64,000 nucleotides of DNA from Pseudarthrobacter naphthalenicus (GTDB taxonomy: Bacteria > Actinomycetota > Actinomycetes > Actinomycetales > Micrococcaceae), in NCBI RefSeq assembly GCF_029076445.1, contig NZ_JARESG010000008.1, positions 1 through 64,000 on the forward strand. Direction: 5' to 3'. Below, one piece after another: positions 36,540 through 44,527 of this stretch; the first letter of the stretch is position 1, and every line of letters begins with the position of its first letter. The notes below the pieces were generated by a model. It had not been told where the DNA came from. It did not search any database and saw only the letters and a program-made list of their open reading frames with translations. Position numbers and translations under genes: made by a program.

Positions 36540-37289
36540 ATGGCTGCCCGACTACCCCGCACGTATCCCGCCGCCGATATCACCGGCCACGTCGAGGACC
36601 TTGTGTTGAATTGTCCGGATCTCGCCGGCTTCCTCGACGACCTCACCGCCTTCTGCGCTGACCAGCAGGCCTATTTTTCAGGAAACGTATCCTGCGGAAT
36701 TACTGTACTGAGGACCTCCGGCGTCCCGGATGTGGCCGGCTCTGATGAAGCCACCCACATCCTTGAGGCCACGCAGAGCACCAACAGGGAGGGGCCAGGG
36801 CTGGCTGCCGCCCTGGACGAGTCCATGGTCCTGGTACCTGACCTGCGGGCTGAAGAACGCTGGCCCAGCTTCATCGAGGCCGCCGCAGGGCAGCGCGTGC
36901 TGTCAGTGCTGGCACAGCCGGTCCCGCTGGATGGGGTGGCCAAAGCAGGCATCAGTTTTTACAGCCTCAGGCCACACGGATTCGGCCGGGAAGCGATCGT
37001 CAGTGCGCACGCCCTGGCAGCCGATGCCTCCAAAGGGCTGCGCCTGGTCCTGAGGATCGCGCAGCTGAGGGAAGCCGAGCACAATCTCCGGACGGCGATG
37101 GCGGACCGGTCACCCATAGACATCGCGGTGGGTGTCATCATCGGGCAGGAGCGGTGCACCCAGGATATTGCGCTGGAGTGGCTCTTCCGTGCCTCGCGCT
37201 CACGAAACATGAGCATCCGTGATCTGGCGGCCGAAATTGTGGCCTCCGCCGGGGCCGCCCATCCGACCAGGATCCATTTCGGCGAATGA
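36540..37289 (+). CDS. GAF-ANTAR domain regulator
   Basis: A 249-residue protein with a GAF domain (about 15-165) and a C-terminal ANTAR domain (about 180-240; LRTAMADRSPIDIAVGVIIGQERCTQDIALEWLFRASRSRN split by its helices). ANTAR proteins bind tandem hairpins in nascent RNA and prevent transcription termination. The ATG is preceded by GAAAGG. It is divergent from the RPH-like gene, with 225 bp between them. The signal and RNA targets are unknown. Confidence 0.9.
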   Translation: MAARLPRTYPAADITGHVEDLVLNCPDLAGFLDDLTAFCADQQAYFSGNVSCGITVLRTSGVPDVAGSDEATHILEATQSTNREGPGLAAALDESMVLVPDLRAEERWPSFIEAAAGQRVLSVLAQPVPLDGVAKAGISFYSLRPHGFGREAIVSAHALAADASKGLRLVLRIAQLREAEHNLRTAMADRSPIDIAVGVIIGQERCTQDIALEWLFRASRSRNMSIRDLAAEIVASAGAAHPTRIHFGE

Positions 37290-37292
37290 GGA

Positions 37293-37664
37293 TGCCTCGG
37301 AGGATGCCGGAAGCCCTGGTGTTGGTTCACTATCGAGGCGTGCATGGTGTTCGTCCTCTATTCCGGGATCCGGAGGCGGACTGACCGGCGGGTGGGGCAG
37401 GCCGCCGCGGTTGTGGCCGGTGAGATCCTCATCTTCGCCGCCAACGGTTTCCACTGTCCGCTGACACCCCTGGCCCGGCGGCTCGGAGACCCCACCGGTT
37501 CGGTGACGGACATTTATCTCCCCACGTGGTTCGCCCACAATCTGCCGGCCATCCATGTGCCGCTGATCATCATTGCCGTGGTCCTTCACGCCCGGAACCT
37601 GAAGTCTGCCGGAGCGGGCTTTTCCGGAGGCCCTCCAAGGGGAGCGGAGGGAAGGCATGGCTGA
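37293..37664 (+). CDS. Small membrane protein, probably frameshifted near its N-terminus
   Basis: The intact frame from ATG 37344 encodes 106 residues with two or three hydrophobic segments and a conserved-looking CPLTPLARRLG and YLPTWFAHN...PLIIIAVVLHARN, reminiscent of DUF2784-type membrane proteins. It lacks an N-terminal helix. An adjacent frame from ATG 37293 or 37305 encodes MPEALVLVHY, which would supply the missing VHY-type first helix if one base were gained or lost around 37331-37343. This is either a truncated gene or a frameshift. It starts just after the ANTAR gene and overlaps the next gene by 8 nt. Confidence 0.55.
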   Translation, partial: CLGGCRKPWCWFTIEACMVFVLYSGIRRRTDRRVGQAAAVVAGEILIFAANGFHCPLTPLARRLGDPTGSVTDIYLPTWFAHNLPAIHVPLIIIAVVLHARNLKSAGAGFSGGPPRGAEGRHG

Positions 37665-37947
37665 GTCCACCAAGCTCGTTAGCGCAGCAGTCTTTGTCCT
37701 CGCCGTGCTGTTGTGGGCAGTCTTCGGTGCCTTCCTGTTGCTTCGGCAGGGGAACCTGGGCGAGGTGTGGGCGGCTTTCCGCGGACAGCCCTGGATCCTT
37801 CAGGGGCTGGAGTTCCTGGTCTTCCTCCCGTGGGCCGCCGCCTTATGGCTGTGGACCACACCATGGGAGCTCTGGATCCGCGCCCTGCTGGTGCTGGGGC
37901 TGGCCTGGGCAAGCCTCTATCTTCTCTATCCGTGGCGAGCCGGCTGA
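37657..37947 (+). CDS. Small hydrophobic membrane protein
   Basis: A 96-residue protein with three predicted TM helices (about 8-28, 46-66 and 70-90) and several Trp. No recognised family. It overlaps the preceding gene by 8 nt (start within its end), so they are probably cotranscribed. It is convergent with the flavohemoglobin gene. Confidence 0.6.
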   Translation: MAESTKLVSAAVFVLAVLLWAVFGAFLLLRQGNLGEVWAAFRGQPWILQGLEFLVFLPWAAALWLWTTPWELWIRALLVLGLAWASLYLLYPWRAG

Positions 37948-37983
37948 GTGGTTACGGCCCGATTTGCGCGGTCCGCAACCGGC

Positions 37984-39192
37984 TCACTGGAAGTCAGCCA
38001 GCCACAGATCCGGGCCGAACACCTCGTACTGAATGTCCTTTGCCGGCACACCCTTGGCGATGAGGTCACTGCGTACCGCCTGCAGGAACGGCAGCGGCCC
38101 GCAGAGGTAGTATTCGGCGTCCAGCGGAAGCTCCACGGCACTGACGTCCATGAATCCCTGGAAGGTGGAGCCGGACCCGGCCGGATCCTCCGCAGGATTG
38201 ACGAACCAGCTGTGCAGCGAGCCCTCCGGCAGCCGGCCGATATCCTCGGTGACCTGCCGGCGGAGCGGAAACGCATCCGGACTCTCGTCAGCGTGCAGGA
38301 GCATCACCCGGCGCTGCGAGCCGGCCTTTACCAGGTGGGAGAGCATCCCGGCCATGGGGGTGATGCCGATTCCGGCGCTGGCCAACACCACAGGCCGGTC
38401 CGTGTATTCCAGCACCACATCGCCGAACGGGGCGGAAAGCACCACTTCGTCGCCGACCTGGACATCCTGATGCAGCAGGTTGGACATCTCGCCGTCAGGA
38501 GTGGATAACCCATGAACACGCTTCACCGCGAAATGCCGATGTTGTCCGTCATCGGCCCGGGTCAGGCTGTATTGGCGCGGCTGATGCACGCCATCTTTCA
38601 TGGGCATTTTTATGGTCACGTATTGCCCGGGAAGGGAAGGCTTCACGTCCCGTTCATCCGTCCTCTCCACCACAAACGTGACCACGTCCGCCGTCTCCTG
38701 GATGCGCTGGGCCACCCGCCAGGTCCGCCAGATGGTTTCCGGCGAGAGGTGCACCGCGCCGTAAAGACCGCGTTCCTTATTGATCAGCATGTTCCCCATC
38801 AGCCAATAGACCTCGTCCCAGGCGGCCGCGACCTCGGGCGTGACCGCATCGCCCAGCACATCCACGATGGCCCAGAACAGGTGGTCGTGGACAATTTGGT
38901 ACTGGTCCGGACTCAGGCCCAGTGACACGTGCTTGTGGGCAACCCGGGACAGAAGGTGGTCCGGCAGCTGATCCGGCTTTTCGATGAGGTAGGTGGCGAA
39001 AGCGGCAATCGACCCGGCCAGCGCCTGCTGCTGCCGGCCGTCGGCCTGGTTACCCCGGTTGAACAGGCCATCGAGCAGGTCCGGCCTGGCTTCGAACATA
39101 TGTTTGTAGAACCGTTTGGCGATCTCTTCAATGTTTGCGCCCACTACGGGCAGCGTTGCCTGGATAACGGGACGAGAGGTGTCAGAGAGCAT
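37984..39192 (-). CDS. hmp: Flavohemoglobin / nitric oxide dioxygenase
   Basis: About 402 residues: a globin domain (1-140) with VAHKHVSLGL around the proximal His, a FAD-binding domain (about 150-255; QPRQYSLTRA), and an NAD(P)H domain (about 260-400; ASAGIGITPMAGML, YYLCGPLPFLQAV). It converts NO plus O2 to nitrate, using NAD(P)H through FAD. ATG 39192 follows GGAAGG; the 26-residue upstream extension is rejected. It is divergent from RNase Z, with an inverted repeat in between. It complements the DevR/DevS NO/hypoxia theme although no DevR box is evident. Confidence 0.95.
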   Translation of the reverse strand: MLSDTSRPVIQATLPVVGANIEEIAKRFYKHMFEARPDLLDGLFNRGNQADGRQQQALAGSIAAFATYLIEKPDQLPDHLLSRVAHKHVSLGLSPDQYQIVHDHLFWAIVDVLGDAVTPEVAAAWDEVYWLMGNMLINKERGLYGAVHLSPETIWRTWRVAQRIQETADVVTFVVERTDERDVKPSLPGQYVTIKMPMKDGVHQPRQYSLTRADDGQHRHFAVKRVHGLSTPDGEMSNLLHQDVQVGDEVVLSAPFGDVVLEYTDRPVVLASAGIGITPMAGMLSHLVKAGSQRRVMLLHADESPDAFPLRRQVTEDIGRLPEGSLHSWFVNPAEDPAGSGSTFQGFMDVSAVELPLDAEYYLCGPLPFLQAVRSDLIAKGVPAKDIQYEVFGPDLWLADFQ

Positions 39193-39252
39193 AATGCGTC
39201 CTTCCGTAGTGGCCGGCCGAACCCAGCGGCGAACCGGCTTGGCCGAGCCACT

Positions 39253-39296
39253 GTAACAGCCGGGCCGCACTCGGAGAAGAGGCTAATGGCTGTTAC
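39253..39296. promoter_or_regulatory. Inverted repeat GTAACAGCC ... GGCTGTTAC in the hmp-rnz divergent region
   Basis: Perfect 9-bp arms at 39253-39261 and 39288-39296 with a 26-bp spacer. Partial extension (CACT/AGTG) follows further out. It could be a bipartite operator for an NO-responsive or other repressor, or a hairpin. It lies about 60 nt upstream of hmp and 27 nt upstream of rnz. Confidence 0.45.
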
Positions 39297-39322
39297 GGCC
39301 GGGCAGTGGGACACTCGGTTCC

Positions 39323-40216
39323 ATGCGTGAGTTCGTTGCCCTCGGCACAGCTTCCCAGGTCCCTACAAGGAGCCGTAACCACAACGGTTACTTCCTGCGC
39401 TGGGATGGCCAGGGCCTGCTCTTTGATCCCGGCGAGGGCACACAGCGGCAGATGCTGCACGCGGGGGTCTCTGCAAGCCGGATCACCCGTATTTGCTTGA
39501 CCCATGTGCACGGCGATCACTGCTTCGGGCTCCCGGGGGTGCTTTCCCGGATGGCGCTTGACGGCGTGAGCCATCCGGTCCATCTGCATTATCCGGCCTC
39601 CGGCGAGGCCGTGGTCCGTGCCCTCGTGTCCGTCAGCACTCCCGGACTTGACCTCCGGCTGTATCCGCACGACGGTCCCGGCACCATCGCTCCGGGGCTG
39701 CAGGTCCGGCCCCTGAAGCATCGCATCGAAACATACGGGTACAGGCTGGACGAGCCGGACGGCCGCAGTCTGCTGCCGGACAGGCTCGCCGCAGCCGGGA
39801 TCCAGGGCGCCGACGTGGGGAGGCTGCAGCTGACGGGCGCTCTGGGCGGTGTCCGTCTGGAGGATGTGAGTGTTCCCCGGGCGGGGCAGAGCTTCGCCTT
39901 CGTGATGGACACGGCGCCGTGCGCAGGGGCGCAGGAATTGGCGGATCGGGTGGACCTCCTGGTGGCGGAGTCAACGTTCAGTGACGACGACGCCGGGCTG
40001 GCCAGGCAATACTCGCACCTCACCGCCGGGCAGGCGGGTGAGTTGGCGGGCAGCGCCGAAGCCCGCACGCTGATCCTGACCCACTTCTCCTCACGGTACG
40101 GCGACGACCTCACCCTCCTCGCGGACCAGGCGCGGCGCCGCGCCGGCGGCTCCGCAGTGATCGCCGCCAGGGACCTGGACCGGTTCGCCTTTCCAAAACG
40201 GCGTCGGCTGCCTTAG
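39323..40216 (+). CDS. rnz: Ribonuclease Z (tRNA 3'-processing metallo-beta-lactamase)
   Basis: A 297-residue MBL-fold protein. It has an N-terminal ALGTASQVPT..RNHN, zinc ligands in LTHVHGDHCFGLPG, a later His in PLKHRIETYGY, the Asp ligand in AFVMDTAP, and TLILTHFSSRY with the final His. The spacing and sequence correspond to RNase Z, which removes 3' trailers from tRNA precursors. Family assignment is confident. No obvious operon partner. Confidence 0.9.
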   Translation: MREFVALGTASQVPTRSRNHNGYFLRWDGQGLLFDPGEGTQRQMLHAGVSASRITRICLTHVHGDHCFGLPGVLSRMALDGVSHPVHLHYPASGEAVVRALVSVSTPGLDLRLYPHDGPGTIAPGLQVRPLKHRIETYGYRLDEPDGRSLLPDRLAAAGIQGADVGRLQLTGALGGVRLEDVSVPRAGQSFAFVMDTAPCAGAQELADRVDLLVAESTFSDDDAGLARQYSHLTAGQAGELAGSAEARTLILTHFSSRYGDDLTLLADQARRRAGGSAVIAARDLDRFAFPKRRRLP

Positions 40217-40228
40217 GCCGCGGGACGG

Positions 40229-40246
40229 AAGGGGCGGCCGCCCCTT
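40229..40246. terminator. GC-rich perfect palindrome after rnz (possible terminator hairpin)
   Basis: AAGGGGCGGCCGCCCCTT is a perfect 18-bp palindrome 13 nt after the rnz stop. It could fold into a stem as a terminator, but there is no T-tract; confidence is low. Confidence 0.3.
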
Positions 40247-40300
40247 GCCGCAGATTGTGTTTCGGGAGCAGGATATTAGCCTCACGCGAGGAGGCCGGCC

Positions 40301-41272
40301 ATGATCCAGCTTGGAAAGTATGAACGGTACCTGATCGAGGAATTCTTTGATGATTACCGCGCCGGTGCCATGGCGCATCAGACGTTCACGCGGCGGGTCG
40401 CTTTCATCACGGGCAGCATGGCCGCGGCGTCGGCCGCGATGCTTCTGGTGGGGTGCACGCCCGAGGAAGTCCCGCGGGGAACCGAACCGATGCCCTCGCC
40501 CTCTGCTTCGACGACGGGTACCGGCATGGCATCCGGCGGGCCGGTACCGGGGGCGAAGAGTCCGTTGTCTGTCCCCGAGGGTGCGGCAGGATTGACGACG
40601 GCGACCGTCGCGTTCGGTGCGGACGGTACAGAAATCAGCGGCTACCTTGCCCGTCCCGCGTCGGGCGCTGCGGGTCCGGCCGTACTGGTGTGTCATGAGA
40701 ACCGCGGGTTGACCGCGCACATCCAGGACGTGGCGCGCCGTTTCGCCAAAGCCGGCTATGTGTCGCTGGCACCGGACCTGCTGAGCAGGGAAGGAGGCAC
40801 GGGCAGCCTGGATCCGGACGCCGTCCCCGGAGCGCTGACCAACGCCGGGTCAGCCCGCCATGTTGCCGATTTTGCTGCGGCCTTTGACTATCTGCGCGGC
40901 CAGGAGTTCGTGGACAAAGGACGGATCGCCATGAACGGCTACTGCTTCGGCGGCGGGATCACCTGGCAGGCGGCCACGGAACTGCCCGGGCTCAAGGCCA
41001 CGGCAGCGTTCTACGGGCCCGCGCCGGACCTGAACCGGGTGCCGGAGATCAAGGCCGCGGTGTTCGGGGTGTACGCCGAACTGGACAAGCGGATCACCGG
41101 AACCATGCCGGCACTCCGCGATGCCCTGGACGCCACCACGGTGACGCATCAGCTCACCGTGTACCCCGGCGTGGACCACGCCTTCCACAATGACACCGGG
41201 GACCGGTATAACCAGACCCAGGCAACGGCTGCCTGGAATGACATGCTGTCCTGGTTCGGGAAGTACGTGTGA
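40301..41272 (+). CDS. Dienelactone hydrolase-family alpha/beta hydrolase, lipoprotein/TAT-like N-terminus
   Basis: A 323-residue protein. Residues 1-30 are a polar leader containing TFTRRVAF. A hydrophobic stretch follows, then LLVGCTP, suggesting a lipobox around Cys54, and a Ser/Pro-rich linker to about 95. The DLH domain (about 100-323) has HENRGL, GYCFGGG with the nucleophilic Cys, and GVDHAFHN with the catalytic His. It is related to carboxymethylenebutenolidases; the real substrate is unknown. GAGGAGG lies upstream of ATG 40301. Export is inferred from the leader. Confidence 0.85.
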   Translation: MIQLGKYERYLIEEFFDDYRAGAMAHQTFTRRVAFITGSMAAASAAMLLVGCTPEEVPRGTEPMPSPSASTTGTGMASGGPVPGAKSPLSVPEGAAGLTTATVAFGADGTEISGYLARPASGAAGPAVLVCHENRGLTAHIQDVARRFAKAGYVSLAPDLLSREGGTGSLDPDAVPGALTNAGSARHVADFAAAFDYLRGQEFVDKGRIAMNGYCFGGGITWQAATELPGLKATAAFYGPAPDLNRVPEIKAAVFGVYAELDKRITGTMPALRDALDATTVTHQLTVYPGVDHAFHNDTGDRYNQTQATAAWNDMLSWFGKYV

Positions 41273-41338
41273 GTGCGCAGCAGCGGCGGACGACGGCGGT
41301 CGGCATACTGCCGCGCGCCGCCGTCCAACCGGCCGGGG

Positions 41339-42160
41339 TCACGCCACGTGGACGAAGGATGCGCCCTGGAGCCAGCTGATGGAGTGGACCTGGGTCTTGA
41401 AACCGTCGACGCCGCCGCTGACAACCTGGCCGTTGCCGGCAAAGACACCAACGTGTCCGGCGGTGATCACCAGGTCACCCGGAGCGGGCGTGCCAACAAC
41501 GCTTCCGTACTGGAAGAACTGGCCCGGGGCAAGGTCTCCGACATTCTTTCCGGCTGAGCGCAGTGCCTTCTCCACCATGGCGGTGCAGTCCTGCTGGACG
41601 CCGAGCTGGGAGTAGGCAGAGGCCAGGATCGCCGAGCCGGCTGCTCCGGTGGCAGCCTGGGCCGGGGCCGGGCTGGACGCGAGCTTGACGCCGGTGTTGG
41701 CCGGTGCAGTCGGCGCCGCGGCGGCCTTGGCTGCGGGGGCGGGAACCGATGCCGGTGCCGGTGCCGGTGCGGCCTGCCCGGCGGCAGGGATCCGGATTTG
41801 GTTGCCCGGGTAGATGATGCTGTCCAGCGACAGGCCGTTTGCGGCCAAAACGTTGCTGAGTGCCACGCCGTTGGCCGCGGAGATCTGGCCCAGTGTGTCG
41901 CCGGATACGACGGTATGCACAGCGGCTGCGGCCGGAGCCGGAGCTGGCGCCACGGCTGCTGCCGGTGCGCTTACCTGGCCTTGAGGGGTGACTGTTCCGG
42001 AGTCTTCGGGTCCGTGGACGCCGGCGTGGGCAGGGGTGCTGAAGCCGAAAAACAGGCCGGATGCGGCGGCGACCACAAGGGCCGGCCGTCCGATCATCAG
42101 TGCACGGGATGTAGTGGGGGTGGCTGCACGATGGCGTGCGGCAGTGGACTTCTTGGACAT
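41339..42160 (-). CDS. Secreted LysM / NlpC-P60-like peptidoglycan hydrolase
   Basis: A 273-residue protein: signal peptide (about 1-46, cut near AHA), one LysM domain (about 82-128; HTVVSGDTLGQISAANG, YPGNQIRIP), an Ala/Pro-rich linker, and a C-terminal cysteine-peptidase-like domain (about 172-273) with the QDCTAMVEKAL nucleophile region and AGHVGVFAG His. It would cleave peptide cross-links in the wall. The long leader contains a ydaO-type c-di-AMP riboswitch, as is common for actinobacterial wall hydrolases and Rpf genes. Confidence 0.9.
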   Translation of the reverse strand: MSKKSTAARHRAATPTTSRALMIGRPALVVAAASGLFFGFSTPAHAGVHGPEDSGTVTPQGQVSAPAAAVAPAPAPAAAAVHTVVSGDTLGQISAANGVALSNVLAANGLSLDSIIYPGNQIRIPAAGQAAPAPAPASVPAPAAKAAAAPTAPANTGVKLASSPAPAQAATGAAGSAILASAYSQLGVQQDCTAMVEKALRSAGKNVGDLAPGQFFQYGSVVGTPAPGDLVITAGHVGVFAGNGQVVSGGVDGFKTQVHSISWLQGASFVHVA

Positions 42161-42171
42161 GGTTGTTTGCC

Positions 42172-42320
42172 TCTCCCATGCCTGCGGGGTGAGCTGTCGG
42201 GTTCGGGTTGGAGAGACCCGGCCGGGATCGCCGCCTCAAGGGACGGGACGAGTGCCGACTTAACCCCAAGGCCTGTTCAGGCCGTGGAAATGTGGTTCCC
42301 CCGTCCCTGCCAGTTGCATT
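42172..42320 (-). promoter_or_regulatory. Candidate ydaO-yuaA (c-di-AMP) riboswitch upstream of the LysM hydrolase
   Basis: On the minus strand the leader contains GGGGGAACCACA, GGGGTTAAGTCGG, GGGTCTCTCCAACCCGAAC, CCGACAGCTCACCCCGCAGG and GGGAGAGG, in this order, ending 12 nt before the ATG. These are the conserved blocks I know from actinobacterial ydaO leaders of rpf/nlpC genes. Boundaries are approximate. Confidence 0.8.
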
Positions 42321-42426
42321 GCGTCTGGGATCCCGGGTCAGTGGCAGGGCTCGGCATACTGACGGGAATGTCCTGGCCTAAAACCAGGGCACCCAACGAC
42401 CATAGCGGCTGCTTTTCCCGAATGTC

Positions 42427-42446
42427 ACATTCCGGTAACGGAATGT
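42427..42446. promoter_or_regulatory. Perfect 20-bp palindromic operator candidate
   Basis: ACATTCCGGTAACGGAATGT consists of 8-bp perfect arms around GTAA. It lies upstream of the riboswitch leader of the LysM gene and about 285 nt upstream of the divergent transglycosylase-like gene. It also contains GTAACG, a core seen in MtrA-type sites. It is probably a regulator binding site for the cell-wall genes. Confidence 0.5.
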
Positions 42447-42731
42447 ACGGCCGGAATTCATCCGCGCGGCGCGGAGCGTTCCTGGGCCAGGGACGACGAC
42501 GATGCAGGTCACCGCGCGGGATGCGTATATGCCCCCACAGGTCATCCAACTGATTCAATTCTCCCCAAAAAGGGCACTGGAACGCCGTCCGCAGGCCGGC
42601 CAAGGCGAATATTTCCTGGCGCCGGCAAGGCCGGAGACGTGGACCGTGGCGGGCTGACCGGCCCGGTCCCGGGCCTGACGCGGGACCGATATTCCCCGGA
42701 ATCGGAGACTTGCCCGGTAGGCTCACGGACT

Positions 42732-44078
42732 ATGTCCCTGCTTGCCCACAAATTGCGGCTGACCGGCCTCGCGGCCGTGCTTGCACTGGCTGTGGCCGCC
42801 TCGTCTTCCATGCTGCCGGCCCGCGCCGCGGACCCGGCTCCTCCCGGCGGCTATCCTTCCTGGCAGGACGTGGAGGGAGCCAAAACAAGCGAGGCCGCCA
42901 CGGCCGCTGAAGTCACCAAAATCGGTGACCTGCTCGGCGGCCTGCAGGCCGAGGCAGAGGCGCTGGGCAATGCGGCCGTCACCGCTGCCGCCGGATACTC
43001 GGTGGCGCAGGACGATCTTCGGGCTGCCGGTTCCAAGGCGGACGCCCTGGCCGTGCAGGTGGCACGGGCGAAGGAGGAATCGAGCCTGCATAAGAGGGAA
43101 ATCGGAGCCCTCGCCGCGCAGTCCTATAAGACCGGCGGCACAAATATGGGGTTCTTCGTGGCGCTCGATGCCTTGCAGACGAACAGTATCCACGCCCTGA
43201 ACATTGTCCGGATCGTCAGCGACAAAACCTCGGTGCTGGTTCACAAATCAGCTGAGGCCGAACGGATCGCGGACGCGCTGGCCGAGCAGGAGCGCGCCGC
43301 CAAAACTGAGCGCGAACGCCTTGCCGGCATTGCCGAAGCCAAGCTGTCCTCGGCGCAGGCCGCCCAGCGCGCAATGGTGCAGCACGTCACGGAACAGCAG
43401 CAGCACAGTCAGGAACTCACCGCCCAGCTCGCTTCCCTGAAGGGCACCACGGCAGCCGTCGAAGGAGAGTTCCGGCAGGGCCAGGCTGCTGTGGCCGCCT
43501 ACGAGGCATCCCAGGCGGCCAAACGTGCGGCAGCGGAGGAGCGGGCACGCCAGCAGGCTGAAGCTGCTGCCCGGGCTGCCGCCCAAACCCCGGCAGATCC
43601 TGCGCGCCCAAATCCCGAACCCCACAATCCGGCGCCCCAAAATCCGGCGCCGCAAAACCCCGTACCCCAAAATCCGGTACCCGCACCTCCCGCACCGCCG
43701 CTGGAAAGCCCGACGCCGGCCCCGCCGCCCGCCGTCGTCGTTGTACCTTCCGTTCCGGGCGGCGCCGTCAACGATCCCGCCGGTGCCCGCAATTATGCCG
43801 CCGGGCGGCTTTCCGCATACGGCTGGGAACAGGACCAGTTCCAATGCCTGGCGCAGCTATGGACGAAGGAATCCAACTGGCTCACCACGGCCACCAACCC
43901 GTATTCAGGGGCCTACGGCATCGCGCAGGCGCTGCCGGCCAGCAAGTATGGCAGCACAGGCAGCGACTGGCTCACCAGCTACCGCACCCAGGTTGACTGG
44001 GGGCTTGCCTACATCCTGAACCGCTACGGCTCCCCGTGCGGCGCCTGGAATCACTCCGTCATCAGGAATTGGTACTGA
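42732..44078 (+). CDS. Secreted coiled-coil protein with C-terminal lytic-transglycosylase-like domain
   Basis: A 448-residue protein: signal peptide (about 1-35), a long coiled coil (about 45-280), a Pro/Asn-rich low-complexity linker with PQNP repeats (about 290-335), and a C-terminal domain (about 360-448) with YGWEQDQFQCLAQLWTKESNW, AYGIAQALPASKYG and GAWNHS, typical of aggregation-promoting-factor type transglycosylases. The Glu of TKESNW is the expected catalytic residue. The architecture resembles RipA-type septal hydrolases with a regulatory coiled coil. The ATG 42732 start gives a clean signal peptide. Confidence 0.85.
   Translation: MSLLAHKLRLTGLAAVLALAVAASSSMLPARAADPAPPGGYPSWQDVEGAKTSEAATAAEVTKIGDLLGGLQAEAEALGNAAVTAAAGYSVAQDDLRAAGSKADALAVQVARAKEESSLHKREIGALAAQSYKTGGTNMGFFVALDALQTNSIHALNIVRIVSDKTSVLVHKSAEAERIADALAEQERAAKTERERLAGIAEAKLSSAQAAQRAMVQHVTEQQQHSQELTAQLASLKGTTAAVEGEFRQGQAAVAAYEASQAAKRAAAEERARQQAEAAARAAAQTPADPARPNPEPHNPAPQNPAPQNPVPQNPVPAPPAPPLESPTPAPPPAVVVVPSVPGGAVNDPAGARNYAAGRLSAYGWEQDQFQCLAQLWTKESNWLTTATNPYSGAYGIAQALPASKYGSTGSDWLTSYRTQVDWGLAYILNRYGSPCGAWNHSVIRNWY
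43618..43685 (+). repeat. Degenerate PQNP-encoding tandem repeat
   Basis: Imperfect 15-base units (CCCCAAAATCCGGCG-like) repeated about four to five times, encoding H/Q-N-P-A/V-P steps of the linker in the transglycosylase-like protein. Such repeats are prone to length variation. Confidence 0.6.
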
Positions 44079-44104
44079 CGGCCCCGCCGGCGTGCGGCCC
44101 GGCC

Positions 44105-44129
44105 CCTGCAGCCTCGGTGAAGCTGCAGG
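44105..44129 (+). terminator. Possible hairpin terminator after the transglycosylase-like gene
   Basis: CCTGCAGC and GCTGCAGG form a perfect 8-bp stem around a 9-base loop, 27 nt after the stop. There is no clear T-tract; low confidence. Confidence 0.35.
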
Positions 44130-44161
44130 TCCGGCGGACTCCGCGGCGTTAGGCTTTTCCC

Positions 44162-44527
44162 ATGGCTGACTTTGAACGGTTCCGGATCCTGCTGGAGGAA
44201 GAGCGGGGCCGGAAGCTGGCACTGCTGCCAGCGCTACGGGCCGATATTTCCGCTGCCAATGCCGCCCGCCAGGACTCCAATGTGGACGACGAACATGACC
44301 CCGAGGGCGCCACCATTGCCTTCGAACTGTCACAGGCATCGGCGCTGCTGAACCAAAGCAGCGCCGGTCTGGCGGAGGTCGAAGCGGCACTGCACAGAAT
44401 CTCGGACGGCACCTACGGGGTGTGTGCCGTCTGCGGAGGACCAATCGCCGAGGGCCGCCTTGAGGCGCGGGCCTGGACCCTGTACTGCATTGAGCATTCC
44501 GGCGCGGGACGCCGGCACGGAAGGTGA
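44162..44527 (+). CDS. TraR/DksA-family zinc-finger protein
   Basis: A 121-residue protein with an N-terminal coiled region (about 1-80) and a C-terminal finger: GTYGVCAVCGGPIAEGRL...YCIEHSG. The last zinc ligand of the usual C4 set is His (CIEH), giving a C3H finger. DksA/TraR proteins bind the RNA polymerase secondary channel. The stop overlaps the next GTG by 4 nt, so the two genes are coupled. Confidence 0.88.
   Translation: MADFERFRILLEEERGRKLALLPALRADISAANAARQDSNVDDEHDPEGATIAFELSQASALLNQSSAGLAEVEAALHRISDGTYGVCAVCGGPIAEGRLEARAWTLYCIEHSGAGRRHGR

Larger units (their letters stand above)
42161..42731. other. 570-bp divergent intergenic region between two cell-wall genes
   Basis: No supportable gene on either strand. 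It contains the ydaO-type riboswitch (minus strand) and the 20-bp palindrome. Nothing else is distinct between 42447 and 42731, which must hold the promoter of the plus-strand gene. Confidence 0.5.

Noticed and set aside
42277..42726. Minus-strand frame of about 149 codons in the divergent cell-wall region
   Set aside because: It covers the riboswitch leader and the palindrome, has no motif and no ribosome binding site.
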